Part shown: one piece after another, positions 9,681 to 20,973 of the stretch
Position numbering within the stretch: the first letter of the stretch is position 1
Layout: each line of letters starts with the position of its first letter
Origin: Prochlorococcus sp. AH-716-K03
GTDB lineage: Bacteria; Cyanobacteriota; Cyanobacteriia; PCC-6307; Cyanobiaceae
Length of the DNA stretch: 40,328 bases
Direction of reading: 5' to 3'
Assembly (NCBI GenBank): GCA_028408675.1
Contig: JAOOLH010000004.1
Location: 1 to 40,328 of the forward strand
Notes under the pieces: model-generated
Database searches by the model: none
Seen by the model: only the letters and a program-made list of their open reading frames with translations
Told to the model about the DNA's origin: nothing
Translations under genes and position numbers: made by a program

Positions 9681-10388
9681 TTGAAGTTAGCATTCATCAC
9701 AGGAGTCACTAAAGGAATTGGAAGATCCACCGCAATTACTTTTGCAAAAGCTGGTTGGGATTTAATTTTACTTTCAAGAGATTTAGAGATGATGGAGATA
9801 TTAAGAGATGAGTTATCAGAAACTCAGGTAAAGATTAATTTAGTAAAGTGTAATTTATCTAATGAATATGAAATAGAAAATTCTATAAAAGAATCAATAA
9901 ACAAATATGGGATCCCTTCCGTTTTGATAAATAATGCGGGAAGTGCTTTTAATGGGAATTTAGTAGAAATGTCCCTAAAAAAATGGCAAGAAATAATTCA
10001 AATTAATCTCACAAGTGTTTTTCAGATATGTAGTTTAATTGTCCCCAAAATGCGAAAAAATGGAGGTTTGATTGTTAATGTTAGTAGTCATGCTTCTTAT
10101 AATCCTTTCCCTCAGTGGGGCGCTTATTGTGTATCAAAATCGGCTCTCGCAATGTTTACTAAGTGTCTCAGAGAGGAGGAGAGATCTAACTCGATTAGAG
10201 CTTGTACAATTACTTTAGGTTCAGTTAATACACCTCTTTGGGACTCGGAATCAATTAAATCAGATTTTGATAGATCATCTATGCTTTCTTCAAATAACGT
10301 CTCAAATACAATCCTATTTATAGCTGAACAACCAGAATCACAAATAATAGAAGATCTTACTCTTATGCCTTCAGGAGGAGCTTTTTAA
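9681..10388 (+). CDS. Short-chain dehydrogenase/reductase (FabG-like)
   Basis: NAD(P)-dependent SDR. It shows the cofactor glycine motif ITGVTKGIGRS, the NNAG motif (LINNAGSAF), the catalytic Ser in NVSSHAS and the Y-x-x-x-K pair in GAYCVSK, so all catalytic residues are present. The start is uncertain. TTG at 9681 gives a compact 235-residue protein beginning just before the first beta strand. ATG at 9642 would overlap accA by 38 bases. It follows ado-aar-accA, so a fatty acid, aldehyde or alcohol substrate is plausible, but family membership alone does not show this. Confidence 0.85.
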   Translation: MKLAFITGVTKGIGRSTAITFAKAGWDLILLSRDLEMMEILRDELSETQVKINLVKCNLSNEYEIENSIKESINKYGIPSVLINNAGSAFNGNLVEMSLKKWQEIIQINLTSVFQICSLIVPKMRKNGGLIVNVSSHASYNPFPQWGAYCVSKSALAMFTKCLREEERSNSIRACTITLGSVNTPLWDSESIKSDFDRSSMLSSNNVSNTILFIAEQPESQIIEDLTLMPSGGAF

Positions 10389-10542
10389 GCTTAAATCAAT
10401 AATTTCCAAAATAGATAAAGTGATTATTTTTAGCTATGAACTAACCCGATTGAACATTAGAATGTGATATAGTGTGTAAGCAAATAAGCCCAAGATAGAT
10501 ACAGTTAATTAAGTTTCATACTATTTTTCTGTTAAGAATTTC

Positions 10543-11283
10543 ATGACTTCTACATTACCCAACGATAATATTAAAAATTTTGATGAACAGATTACTAATA
10601 AATTAATCTCAGAAATAATTAGGGATCGCATTAAGAGTAAAGGCACAAGATTTAGTGCAAATGATAATATTGCTGATTTTATTAACCCAGGGGAACTAGA
10701 AATTCTTGAAAAAGAGGTAGCCTCCAGAATCAAAGATTTACTTAAGTCTTTAGTCATTGATGTTGATAATGACCACAATACTCAAGAGACAGCAGAAAGA
10801 GTATCTAAAATGTACTTAAACGAGGTTTTTAAAGGTAGATATTATGAACAACCAAAAGTTACAAGTTTCCCAAATGATAAGAACCTTGATGAAATTTATA
10901 CTGTTGGACCAATAACAGTAAGATCTGCCTGCTCACATCATTTAGTTCCAATATTAGGAGAATGTTGGATAGGAATTAAACCAGGTAATAAAGTCATAGG
11001 ACTGTCCAAGTTCGCTAGAGTGGCAGATTGGGTATTCTCTAGACCACATATTCAAGAAGAGGCGGTAATGATTCTTGCAGATGAAATAGAAAAATTATGT
11101 GAGCCTAAAGGTCTTGGCATAATAGTAAAAGCACAACATTACTGTATGAAATGGAGGGGGGTTAAAGAACCGAATACAAGTATGATTAATTCAGTAGTAA
11201 GAGGTGATTTTAGACATGACATAAGCCTAAAACAAGAATTTTTTGAACTAGTTAAACAACAATCTTCTAATAATAATTACTAA
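10543..11283 (+). CDS. folE: GTP cyclohydrolase I
   Basis: Opens the GTP purine ring to give dihydroneopterin triphosphate, the entry to folate and cyanobacterial pterins. The 246 residues have the zinc-site segment RSACSHHLVPILGECW (Cys130, His132, His133) and the second Cys in AQHYCMKWRGVKEP (Cys201), with RPHIQEEA between. The N-terminal 65 residues are longer than the minimal enzyme, as often seen in cyanobacteria. The start is ATG 10543. Its stop overlaps the trpF stop by 4 bases on the opposite strand. Confidence 0.96.
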   Translation: MTSTLPNDNIKNFDEQITNKLISEIIRDRIKSKGTRFSANDNIADFINPGELEILEKEVASRIKDLLKSLVIDVDNDHNTQETAERVSKMYLNEVFKGRYYEQPKVTSFPNDKNLDEIYTVGPITVRSACSHHLVPILGECWIGIKPGNKVIGLSKFARVADWVFSRPHIQEEAVMILADEIEKLCEPKGLGIIVKAQHYCMKWRGVKEPNTSMINSVVRGDFRHDISLKQEFFELVKQQSSNNNY

Positions 11284-11942
11284 AAAAAATATTTTTTTAT
11301 TTCTTTAATAATCATCCTAACTTTATTTATATCCTTTATTCCAGGGGAAACTTCTACACTGCTCGAAATGTCTATTCCATTGGGTTTAATTTTTTTTGAA
11401 ATTTCATCTATCCAATCTTTAGAAACACCTCCAGCAAGCCACCAAGGTTTACTAAAAGTTAGATCCTCTAAATATGTTTGTTTTATTCGCTTCCCAGAAC
11501 CTCCATATGATTCTTGGCTCCATGAATCCAAAAGTATTGCATCTATAAAATTTTCATAGGGTTTAATCTTTGCAAGATCGGTTTTGCTTTTTATCCTAAA
11601 AGCTTTCCATAATCGAATGTTTGGAACTTTTTTCTTTAATTGTTGGCAGTAATCAATATCCTCATCTCCATGAAGTTGAATTGTATTTTCATTTGGCTCT
11701 CCTAAGAAATTTTGAATAATTGAATCAATGGGGCTATTTTTTACAACTGAAACTCTATCAATATTTGGATATAAATCTTTTATAGTCTTAAATATTTGTT
11801 TTTTCTTTTCTGGTGAAATATATCTTGGGGATTCATCAACAGAAATGATGCCAATTGCATTAGTTCCTAATTCAGCGACTTCCATAGCTTGCTCTATGGA
11901 TGTTATTCCACAAATTTTAACTAAAGTTTTGGTCTTAAGCAT
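11280..11942 (-). CDS. trpF: Phosphoribosylanthranilate isomerase
   Basis: Tryptophan pathway isomerase, converting N-(5-phosphoribosyl)anthranilate to CdRP. The 220 residues show the TIM-barrel hallmarks: VKICGIT with the catalytic Cys near residue 11, IQLHGDE in the middle, LLDSWSQESYGGSGK with the catalytic Asp, and PWWLAGGV for phosphate binding near the C-terminus. The start is ATG at 11942. It is divergent from the S2P-like gene with a 55-base spacer and convergent with folE. Confidence 0.96.
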   Translation of the reverse strand: MLKTKTLVKICGITSIEQAMEVAELGTNAIGIISVDESPRYISPEKKKQIFKTIKDLYPNIDRVSVVKNSPIDSIIQNFLGEPNENTIQLHGDEDIDYCQQLKKKVPNIRLWKAFRIKSKTDLAKIKPYENFIDAILLDSWSQESYGGSGKRIKQTYLEDLTFSKPWWLAGGVSKDWIDEISKKIKPNGIDISSSVEVSPGIKDINKVRMIIKEIKKYFF

Positions 11943-11986
11943 ATCTTTATCCTAAAGGTAGAATTAATATTATTTATTAATATAAC

Positions 11987-12000
11987 GGAGATTTTTTTTG
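11987..12000 (+). promoter_or_regulatory. Shine-Dalgarno GGAG fixing a TTG start
   Basis: A GGAG at 11987-11990 sits 7 bases before the TTG at 11998. It supports the TTG start of the site-2-protease-like gene. Clear Shine-Dalgarno sites are uncommon in this window, which makes this one informative. Confidence 0.6.
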
Positions 12001-13224
12001 AAGAGTTTGCAAATTTTTAAAATACGGGGGATTCCCTTTAAAGTACATCCCTATTGGTTTGCAATCCTTTTTTTATTCTCTTGGAGTATTTCTAATCAAG
12101 TTAATTTAACTTCTGGTCAAATTTACACTATCCAGGAAGCTTGGTTAATTGGTTTCTTAACTTCTTTTTCGTTATTAAACACGATTATATTCCATGAGGT
12201 CTTTCATACTTTTGTGTCTTTAAGTCAAGGAGTAAAAATAAGAACAATTACTTTTTACTTCCTTGGGGCAATTTTACAAATAGATAAGGACTGTCAAACC
12301 GCTATTGGTAATATAAAAATTGCTATTGTAAGGCCCTTCCTGTGTTTTTTTACGGCATTACTACTTTTTTCGATAAGCTATTTAAGTCAATCCAATGAAC
12401 AATTAATCATAAATATAGTTAACAGAGTGGCAGTATTAAATCTTTTTCTAGGCTTTTTAAACCTTATCCCCATAGGATCATTGGATGGAGGAAGTTTATT
12501 AAAGAGTATTATTTGGTATTTTTCAGGGAGTAAATATAAGGGGAGGAATTTTTTAAATAAATTAACTTTATTATCATCTTCATTAGTGTTTGTAATTGGT
12601 GTTATATGTTTATTTAGTTTCAATTTTTACTATGGTTTATTACTTACTTTTTTAGGGTTATTTGGAATTAATTCATCCAAATCTGAAAATCAATTTTTTA
12701 AAATTGAGAATATTCTTAAATCAAGTAAAGTTTCTGATCTCAAATTAAAGCCATTAAGAAAAATCGAATTTAACTCAAATTTGGTGGAATTAAATAATCT
12801 AGTTAAAAATAAAAATAAAAACGAAGATAAATATTTATTTTTGACTAATAGTGGAAGATGGGATGGTTTTATTGAAGAGAAGATTTTAAAATCTGTCTCA
12901 GTAAAAAAATGGAATAGCACTTTTGTTGAGGAATTTAAGAAGCCTATTAACAAATTTGTAAGCATAAATAGTAGTACTGAATTATGGAAATTAATAGAAA
13001 AAATAGAGAAAACTCAAGAAGGCATTTTACTAGTAATCAATTCTGCTCATATGCCACTAGGGATTGTTGACAGAAATAAAATTGGTTATTTTGTCTTTTA
13101 TAAATTAGGCCTAACTCTACCTTCTAATTTAATTAATAAATTCAATAAAAAGAATCAGTACCCATTAGGTATTGAATTACCTAAGATCATAAAATTAATG
13201 AGACAGAAGGGAGATATTGAATAA
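11998..13224 (+). CDS. Site-2-protease-like (M50) membrane metalloprotease
   Basis: Predicted intramembrane zinc protease of 408 residues. It has several hydrophobic segments, HEVFH (His66, Glu67, His70) in the first half, and NLIPIGSLDGG (Asn155 and Asp163) as the third zinc-ligand motif. It is therefore probably active. The C-terminal region after about residue 225 is soluble and may be a weak CBS-like domain (LLVINSAHMPLGIVDRNK). Such proteases release membrane-bound regulators or process membrane peptides. The target is not indicated here. The start is TTG at 11998, supported by an upstream GGAG. Confidence 0.88.
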   Translation: MKSLQIFKIRGIPFKVHPYWFAILFLFSWSISNQVNLTSGQIYTIQEAWLIGFLTSFSLLNTIIFHEVFHTFVSLSQGVKIRTITFYFLGAILQIDKDCQTAIGNIKIAIVRPFLCFFTALLLFSISYLSQSNEQLIINIVNRVAVLNLFLGFLNLIPIGSLDGGSLLKSIIWYFSGSKYKGRNFLNKLTLLSSSLVFVIGVICLFSFNFYYGLLLTFLGLFGINSSKSENQFFKIENILKSSKVSDLKLKPLRKIEFNSNLVELNNLVKNKNKNEDKYLFLTNSGRWDGFIEEKILKSVSVKKWNSTFVEEFKKPINKFVSINSSTELWKLIEKIEKTQEGILLVINSAHMPLGIVDRNKIGYFVFYKLGLTLPSNLINKFNKKNQYPLGIELPKIIKLMRQKGDIE

Positions 13225-13234
13225 ATTATTCAAG

Positions 13235-13942
13235 TCAGATTAAATCTTTAATTTCATTTTTTTTATAATTGATATTTTCAATCTTCAGATTTGATTTAGT
13301 TTCTAAAAATGAATTTCTCAAATATTTAATTATTTTCTCATTAGTAAGACTTAAATCAATCGATGGGGGTGGTTCTTCTCCAAATAACTTGATCCATAAT
13401 TCTCTAGGAGGTTTGAGTTGTATTTCACCATGTTGAAGGAACGCCCCTTTCTTCCTGTATTGTGCACTTCCTATCCTTTTAAATCCAAATTGATCAACCA
13501 AATCAGAAACGTATGATGATCCAAAACAGTTTTCTTTTATTAGTGATTTTTTTAAATGACCTCTTGCTAAAGGCAAACCTAATTCATTAAAACTTTTAAT
13601 TAACCAATTGTTCACAAGCTCATAACTGAAGCTTTTATAAGAGTTCTTTTTAAACGTTAAAGCATATGTTATGCCTCCGGAGTGAAGTACCGCTCCACCT
13701 CCTGAAGGCCGTCTCACTATTTTAATAACACCTTTTTCTAATAGCTTTTCCCAATGAATTGGAATTTCTTTTTGATGATAACCTATGGAAATCCAACTTC
13801 CTTCCCAATGATAGAACCTTAGAGTAAAAAGAATTTCAACTTCGGAAATAGTCTTGTCTAAAAAATGCAAATCTAAAGCCATTTGTTGAACTCCAGATAA
13901 TTTCAATGTTGAAATAATTAAAGCCTGATTATCTATTCTCAA
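13235..13942 (-). CDS. Lipoate-protein ligase A-like protein
   Basis: Biotin/lipoate ligase fold, 235 residues. It carries RRPSGGGAVLHSGG (the RRxxGGGAV nucleotide/lipoyl loop) at about residues 77-90, and KRIGSAQYRKKGAFLQHGEI with the catalytic-type Lys before IGSAQ. Members attach lipoate to 2-oxo acid dehydrogenases or glycine cleavage H protein, or act as octanoyl transferases. This variant is shorter than E. coli LplA and lacks the C-terminal accessory domain. The start is TTG at 13942. A later in-frame ATG would cut off the conserved N-terminal helix. It is divergent from psaM. Confidence 0.87.
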   Translation of the reverse strand: MRIDNQALIISTLKLSGVQQMALDLHFLDKTISEVEILFTLRFYHWEGSWISIGYHQKEIPIHWEKLLEKGVIKIVRRPSGGGAVLHSGGITYALTFKKNSYKSFSYELVNNWLIKSFNELGLPLARGHLKKSLIKENCFGSSYVSDLVDQFGFKRIGSAQYRKKGAFLQHGEIQLKPPRELWIKLFGEEPPPSIDLSLTNEKIIKYLRNSFLETKSNLKIENINYKKNEIKDLI

Positions 13943-14035
13943 AATTATTTTAATTTAATTAAGTAACAGCATTTTGTAATAGTGTATCAATTTTTCACTT
14001 TTAGGTAGAGAATATAGAAAATAAATTTATTTATT

Positions 14036-14140
14036 ATGGAGCCATCTCAATCAATTAATTTAATTGCACTAAGCCTAATTGTAGTAATTCATGCAGGAGT
14101 ATTGGCTTTAAGGCTTGGCATAAGTTTAGGTAGAACATAA
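14036..14140 (+). CDS. psaM: Photosystem I reaction centre subunit XII
   Basis: A 34-residue single-helix membrane subunit of photosystem I, located at the trimer interface in cyanobacteria. It reads [20 protein letters not shown] then [14 protein letters not shown]. One transmembrane helix spans about residues 8-27, and the LALRLG ending is diagnostic of PsaM. It starts at ATG 14036 and stops at TAA 14138. It is followed 88 bases later by an unknown membrane protein. Confidence 0.92.
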   Translation: MEPSQSINLIALSLIVVIHAGVLALRLGISLGRT

Positions 14141-14228
14141 AAAACTTATTTTGATTCCCAAAAAGTTTTATGGTATTAATTAAAAAGACTTTAAATTTTA
14201 AGTCTTTTAAAAGAAATACCAAAATATT

Positions 14229-14576
14229 TTGCCTAAACATCCATATAAAAGTAGTACTAGGGATAAAAGATCTTTGGCATCTACTATACAACTTAATTAT
14301 GAAGAGCAAGAAGATTTTGTAAGCGCTGTTTCTCTTGGTTTAAAAGTTTGTTTTTCTCTTTTAGCAATAGTTAGTTTAATAAAAATTGGACATAGCTCAA
14401 AAGTTAGAATAACTAGATTGAGGGAGATTAAAGATTCTTATTTATACGAAAAATCAAGGTTTGAGCGTTTAAGTCGTAGATTTGATAATTTAATCTCTAT
14501 TGAAGGTGAGCAAAGATTTATGAAGGATCAAGATCAAATGATTTCTAGAGACATAATCAGAGTAATATGGCGTTGA
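14229..14576 (+). CDS. Conserved-looking membrane/coiled-coil protein, function unknown
   Basis: A 115-residue protein with a basic, polar N-terminus (about 40 residues), one hydrophobic segment at about residues 42-59 (AVSLGLKVCFSLLAIVSLI), then a charged helical region with coiled-coil character (residues 65-100), ending in SRDIIRVIWR. This layout resembles small cell-division or envelope proteins of the FtsL/DivIC type, but I see no diagnostic motif and make no functional call. The start is TTG 14229. It lies between psaM and por on the same strand. Confidence 0.72.
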   Translation: MPKHPYKSSTRDKRSLASTIQLNYEEQEDFVSAVSLGLKVCFSLLAIVSLIKIGHSSKVRITRLREIKDSYLYEKSRFERLSRRFDNLISIEGEQRFMKDQDQMISRDIIRVIWR

Positions 14577-14633
14577 TAAGTATGATTATAAAGTCATTTA
14601 ATTATCAAATTCTTAATTAATTTTTTATAACTA

Positions 14634-15638
14634 GTGGGAAAGAGTATTAAAGGTTTAGTTTTAATAACAGGAACAACATCAGGAGTAGGATTAAATACCT
14701 TAAAACCTTTGTTGAGATTTGGTTGGGAAGTTATTGCAGTAAATCGCTCAAATAAAAGGGCATTCGAAATAGCTCAGAAATCCTTGACAGATTCCGAAAT
14801 GAAAAATATTAATTTTATAGAAATTGATTTATCTAATCTAGATGATGTAAGAAATGGTTGTAGTGAAATATTAAAAAAATTTAAAAAACCTATAAATTCT
14901 ATTATTTGTAATGCTGCAGTTTATAAACCAAGATTACGGAAGCCTGAAAGGTCTCCTCAAGGATTTGAAAATTCTATGGCAGTTAATCATTTTGGACATT
15001 TTTTATTGATGCATATTCTTCTAGATAATATTTTGTCCTCTGAAAAAGAAATTGATTTAAATGGTAGAACTACTAAATTCAAGCCAAGAATAACAGTATT
15101 AGGGACTGTTACCGCAAACTATTCAGAACTAGGTGGAAGAATTCCGATACCTGCTCCAGCTGATCTTGGTAATTTAGCTGGATTTAAAAATGGATTTTTA
15201 TCTCCAATTAGCATGGCAAATGGAAAAAGATTTAAACCAGGGAAAGCATATAAAGATAGCAAGCTTTGTAATATGATATCGGTACAGGAATTATCAAAAA
15301 GATATTCTAAAGAGAGAATAATTATTAATTCTATATATCCTGGATGTGTTGCCGAAACAAAACTCTTTAGAGATACTCCTTGGCTGTTTAGATTTCTATT
15401 CCCAATCTTTCAAAAATTTATCACAAAAGGATATGTATCTCAAAGATTAGCGGGTGAAAGAGTTGCTCAAGTAGCTACTTTAAAAGAATACGCAAAACCG
15501 GCGGTTCATTGGAGTTGGGGGAATCGCCAAAAATTGGGGAGAAAAGCTTTTTCTCAAAAATTGTCAAACAGAATTATTGATACAGAGATCTCAAGACAAA
15601 CTTATGAATTAACTAGAAAATTGGTTGGCTTAGATTAG
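14634..15638 (+). CDS. por: Light-dependent protochlorophyllide oxidoreductase
   Basis: NADPH- and light-dependent reduction of protochlorophyllide to chlorophyllide. It is an SDR-family protein of 334 residues with TGTTSGVG (residues 12-19), CNAAVYKP and the catalytic Tyr206-x-x-x-Lys210 in AYKDSKLCN. The insertion between the Rossmann core and the catalytic helix, typical of POR, is present. The start is GTG 14634. Its stop is 5 bases from the stop of chlL on the opposite strand, so both protochlorophyllide reductases are encoded side by side. Confidence 0.97.
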   Translation: MGKSIKGLVLITGTTSGVGLNTLKPLLRFGWEVIAVNRSNKRAFEIAQKSLTDSEMKNINFIEIDLSNLDDVRNGCSEILKKFKKPINSIICNAAVYKPRLRKPERSPQGFENSMAVNHFGHFLLMHILLDNILSSEKEIDLNGRTTKFKPRITVLGTVTANYSELGGRIPIPAPADLGNLAGFKNGFLSPISMANGKRFKPGKAYKDSKLCNMISVQELSKRYSKERIIINSIYPGCVAETKLFRDTPWLFRFLFPIFQKFITKGYVSQRLAGERVAQVATLKEYAKPAVHWSWGNRQKLGRKAFSQKLSNRIIDTEISRQTYELTRKLVGLD

Positions 15639-15643
15639 AGGAG

Positions 15644-16531
<888 letters not shown>

Positions 16532-16677
16532 TTAAAGCTAGAATTAACACGTTAATAAATACATTCTTGCAGGTATATGCTTCTAGAAATGTATTTCTCA
16601 ACAAATAGTTATTTATTAAGATTAAAGATACAAGATATATGTTTATAACTAAATATTCTGGGATTTTTATAGGCTTT

Positions 16678-16695
16678 ATGAGTGTAAATACTCAT
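16678..16695 (-). other. Inverted repeat between chlB and chlL
   Basis: ATGAGT and ACTCAT arms are separated by six bases (GTAAAT) in the 190-base chlB-chlL spacer, about 28 bases past the chlB stop in the direction of transcription. It could be a short RNA hairpin or a protein-binding site ahead of chlL. There is no strong T-run, so it is not a standard terminator. Confidence 0.35.
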
Positions 16696-16722
16696 GCTAG
16701 AATAACAATCTATTTATAAGGA

Positions 16723-18303
16723 TTAGCCGAAATAGGCCTTTGCGTCGTAAAGGGTCTCTTCGGTAATTTCAGGAAGACCTTTCGAGAGAGCATATTTCTC
16801 AGTATTTGATTTAACTTTACCTCTTACAAAAAATGGAACTTTTGTAAGTTCTGCTCTTCCAGAGTCTGTCCAAATTATATCCCCCTTTTTTTGAATATTT
16901 ATATGCCTTTGCGTATGCTCATCTTCTTTATCCTTGGTACCTTTTGTAGCATTATGACCAAGATGACTTTGATGGCCATCAACGAATTCAAAGTCATGTT
17001 TGAACATATCAATAAGATGTTCTTCAAGACCCATCATTAGAGGGTGAACCCAGTCGTCAAAAATTACATTTGCTCCTTCCCATCCCATTTGAGGACTATA
17101 TCTTGCAGGAACATCTTGAACATGCATGGGAGTACTAATTACTGAGCATGGGATGCCAAGTCTTTTTGCACTGTGCCTCTCCATTTGGGTTCCTAAAACT
17201 AATTCGGGGGATGCTTTTTTCATAGCGTCTTCTACTTCTAGGTAGCTATTAGTAATAAGTGCTTCTATATTTAGATCCTTAGCTGTAGATCTTACTTGCC
17301 TTGCCATTTCTCTACTATAAGTTCCTAACCCCACCACCTCAAAACCCAATTCATCTTTGGCTATTTTGGCAGCTGCAATAGCATGAGTACCGTCACCAAA
17401 TATAAAAACCCTTTTCCCCGTCAGGTAATTTGAGTCAACTGATTTTGAGTACCATGGAAGCTTTGATTTGTGCTCTAGTTCCTCTTGATTCGTTAATGGA
17501 AGGTCAAGTTTTTCATGAACTTCGTTAATGAAATTAATTGTATTGTTTATTCCAATTGGGATGGTAGTCGTATATTCCATTCCGCAATTGCGCTTAAGCC
17601 ATTCACAAGAAGTCTCAGCGATCTCTTGATAGAGACAAATATTAATATCAGCATCAGTTAATCTTTCAATATCTTCTGGACTTGAACCGAGTGGTGCAAC
17701 AACATTAGTATCAATACCTTGTTCTGAAAGTATACGTTGAATCTCGATTACATCATCTCTACATCTAAATCCTAATAATGTAGGACCTAATATATTTACT
17801 TTAGGTCTTCGACCTAAAGACTTCCATCTTTTGGGATTAATCTTTTCAATTTCATTCACCTTATCTTTCAAAAGAGTTCTTATTATTTGATAAAAGGTTT
17901 CTGAAGCACCCCAGTTTTCTTTTTTGCTGTAGGCAGGCAGTTCAAGGTTAACTATTGGAATATCAAAACCCATACCCTTAGCAAGAGCGCCTGGCTGATC
18001 TTGTATTAGTTCAGCAGTACAACTTTCACCTACTAAAAGGGTTTTCGGTTTAAATCTTTCAACTGCCTCAGTAATATTCCTTTTAACTAATTCCGCGGTA
18101 TCTCCTCCTAAATCTCTAGCCTGAAATGTTGTATAAGTTACGGGTGGTCTTTGACCTCTTCTCTCAATCATTGTGAAAAGAAGATCAGCATAAGTATCTC
18201 CTTGGGGAGCGTGAAGAACATAATGAATATCTTTCATTGATGATGCCACTCTCATAGCACCTACATGAGGAGGTCCTTCATATGTCCAAAGAGTTAATTC
18301 CAT
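16723..18303 (-). CDS. chlB: Light-independent protochlorophyllide reductase subunit B
   Basis: Catalytic subunit paired with ChlN in the NifDK-like heterotetramer that holds the substrate and the NB [4Fe-4S] cluster. The 526 residues begin [20 protein letters not shown] and contain [18 protein letters not shown]. They end with the small C-terminal domain typical of ChlB/BchB (about the last 60 residues, [15 protein letters not shown]). A charged linker with many Lys/Asp/His precedes that domain. Its ATG is 3 bases after the chlN stop, consistent with a chlN-chlB operon. Confidence 0.98.
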   Translation of the reverse strand: MELTLWTYEGPPHVGAMRVASSMKDIHYVLHAPQGDTYADLLFTMIERRGQRPPVTYTTFQARDLGGDTAELVKRNITEAVERFKPKTLLVGESCTAELIQDQPGALAKGMGFDIPIVNLELPAYSKKENWGASETFYQIIRTLLKDKVNEIEKINPKRWKSLGRRPKVNILGPTLLGFRCRDDVIEIQRILSEQGIDTNVVAPLGSSPEDIERLTDADINICLYQEIAETSCEWLKRNCGMEYTTTIPIGINNTINFINEVHEKLDLPLTNQEELEHKSKLPWYSKSVDSNYLTGKRVFIFGDGTHAIAAAKIAKDELGFEVVGLGTYSREMARQVRSTAKDLNIEALITNSYLEVEDAMKKASPELVLGTQMERHSAKRLGIPCSVISTPMHVQDVPARYSPQMGWEGANVIFDDWVHPLMMGLEEHLIDMFKHDFEFVDGHQSHLGHNATKGTKDKEDEHTQRHINIQKKGDIIWTDSGRAELTKVPFFVRGKVKSNTEKYALSKGLPEITEETLYDAKAYFG

Positions 18304-18306
18304 AAT

Positions 18307-19578
<1,272 letters not shown>

Positions 19579-19719
19579 TTATTCTTTTAGCTTGCATAAA
19601 CTTTCGGATTTAAGCAGTAATTGATAAGTTCTCTTACAAAATGTATATATTTAAAAAACTTATATGAATGTTTAAAAACTTTAATAAGAATAATTAAATT
19701 AATTTATTTAGTCTAAATT

Positions 19720-20088
19720 TTAATTACGGTAATAGGAACTTCCTTGCCCTAATTTAGATAATTTCCATACATTTCTAGCTACTTTTGTAGCTAATAATCC
19801 ACCTCTTTCAATTTTGGATTTACCAGGTTTTGCTCCCATTAAAATTGATACTTCAGAAGTTGTTAAAGGTGCTCCTGTATTAATAGCTAATGCTGTTAAC
19901 TCTAATCTATCTCTAAGGTTTTTAAGATTTGATTGATCTGATTTGTCATCTACCAACCAACTAAAAGAAGGATCTTTCTGAGATAACTTTTGCATTAAAC
20001 TTAAGCTCACCAAACCGAGAGTTTGATCAGGGCTTAATTCATTTTCAGAAGAAGAGAAATCTGATGCTTTTTTTTGAGAAGTTACCAT
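19720..20088 (-). CDS. Unknown small protein divergent from csoS1D, possible winged-helix
   Basis: A 122-residue soluble protein. The N-terminal 30 residues are Ser/Lys/Glu-rich and look disordered. The C-terminal part, about residues 58-118, is helical then basic, with ALAINTGAPLTTSEVSILMG followed by GLLATKVARNVWKLSK. This is compatible with a winged helix, where TTSEVSILMG would be the turn region. That is inference from pattern only. It is transcribed away from csoS1D, with 97 bases between the two starts that contain a perfect 10-base palindrome. I do not recognise a named family. Confidence 0.7.
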   Translation of the reverse strand: MVTSQKKASDFSSSENELSPDQTLGLVSLSLMQKLSQKDPSFSWLVDDKSDQSNLKNLRDRLELTALAINTGAPLTTSEVSILMGAKPGKSKIERGGLLATKVARNVWKLSKLGQGSSYYRN

Positions 20089-20120
20089 GAAATTGCATAT
20101 CTTTAATTTGAAGTTATCGT

Positions 20121-20130
20121 TTCGTACGAA
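20121..20130. promoter_or_regulatory. Palindrome TTCGTACGAA in divergent promoter region
   Basis: A perfect 10-base palindrome lies midway between the divergent starts of the 122-residue unknown protein (start 20088) and csoS1D (start 20186). It is GC-richer than the surrounding spacer. It is a candidate operator, with no direct evidence for a binding protein. Confidence 0.35.
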
Positions 20131-20185
20131 GCACGCAAGTTAATTTAATAGAAAAAAAGAACCTTAATCCGTTATAGTCTCCTGA

Positions 20186-20965
20186 ATGGAACCTACTTCT
20201 AGCTTAAATAGAGGAGAACGAAGAAAAGGAAAAAAAGGAAGTTCTCTAGTCACTGGATCTGAAGTTCAATCTCAGGCCAATGGAGCTAGCTGTTTTATTA
20301 CAACTGATTCTGAAAAGTCGTTAGTTTCTAGACAAGCAAGTCAAGTTGAACAGATAGAATTAAGGACATATGTTTTCTTAGACTCTCTACAACCTCAGTT
20401 AGCTGCCTATATGGGCACTGTTAGTAGAGGTTTTTTACCAATCCCTGGCGATTCCTGCTTATGGATGGAGGTATCTCCTGGAATGGCAGTTCATAGGGTC
20501 ACGGATATCGCTTTAAAAGCAAGTAATGTAAGACTAGGTCAAATGATTGTGGAAAGAGCCTTTGGTTCTTTAGCTCTTTATCACAAGGATCAAAGTACGG
20601 TTTTGCATTCTGGAGATGTAGTTTTAGATGCTATTGGTAGTGAAGTGAGAAAAAGAACAAAACCATCTACAAGCTGGACAGAAGTAATACGTGCAATTAC
20701 TCCAGATCATGCAGTTTTAATAAATAGGCAAAATAGAAGTGGATCTATGATCCAATCTGGAATGAGTATGTTCATTTTGGAGACAGAACCAGCCGGATAT
20801 GTTCTAAAGGCGGCTAACGAAGCAGAAAAAGCTTCAAATATAACTATTGTTGATGTAAAGGCTGTTGGAGCCTTTGGAAGGCTCACTCTTGCAGGAAAAG
20901 AAGGTGATGTTGAAGAGGCCGCCGCCGCTGCGATAAGATCAATAGAGCAAATATCAAATTATTAA
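20186..20965 (+). CDS. csoS1D: Carboxysome shell protein CsoS1D (tandem BMC, gated pore)
   Basis: Tandem bacterial-microcompartment protein that forms pseudohexameric trimers, which stack and have a large gated pore in the alpha-carboxysome shell. The 259 residues consist of an Arg/Lys/Ser-rich N-terminal tail of about 50 residues and two circularly permuted BMC domains (about 55-150 and 155-257). The conserved gate pair is Glu123-Arg124 in MIVERAFGS, matching Glu120/Arg121 described for the MED4 protein. The start is ATG 20186. It is separated from the main cso operon by rdgB on the other strand. Confidence 0.95.
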   Translation: MEPTSSLNRGERRKGKKGSSLVTGSEVQSQANGASCFITTDSEKSLVSRQASQVEQIELRTYVFLDSLQPQLAAYMGTVSRGFLPIPGDSCLWMEVSPGMAVHRVTDIALKASNVRLGQMIVERAFGSLALYHKDQSTVLHSGDVVLDAIGSEVRKRTKPSTSWTEVIRAITPDHAVLINRQNRSGSMIQSGMSMFILETEPAGYVLKAANEAEKASNITIVDVKAVGAFGRLTLAGKEGDVEEAAAAAIRSIEQISNY

Positions 20966-20973
20966 ATAGATTA

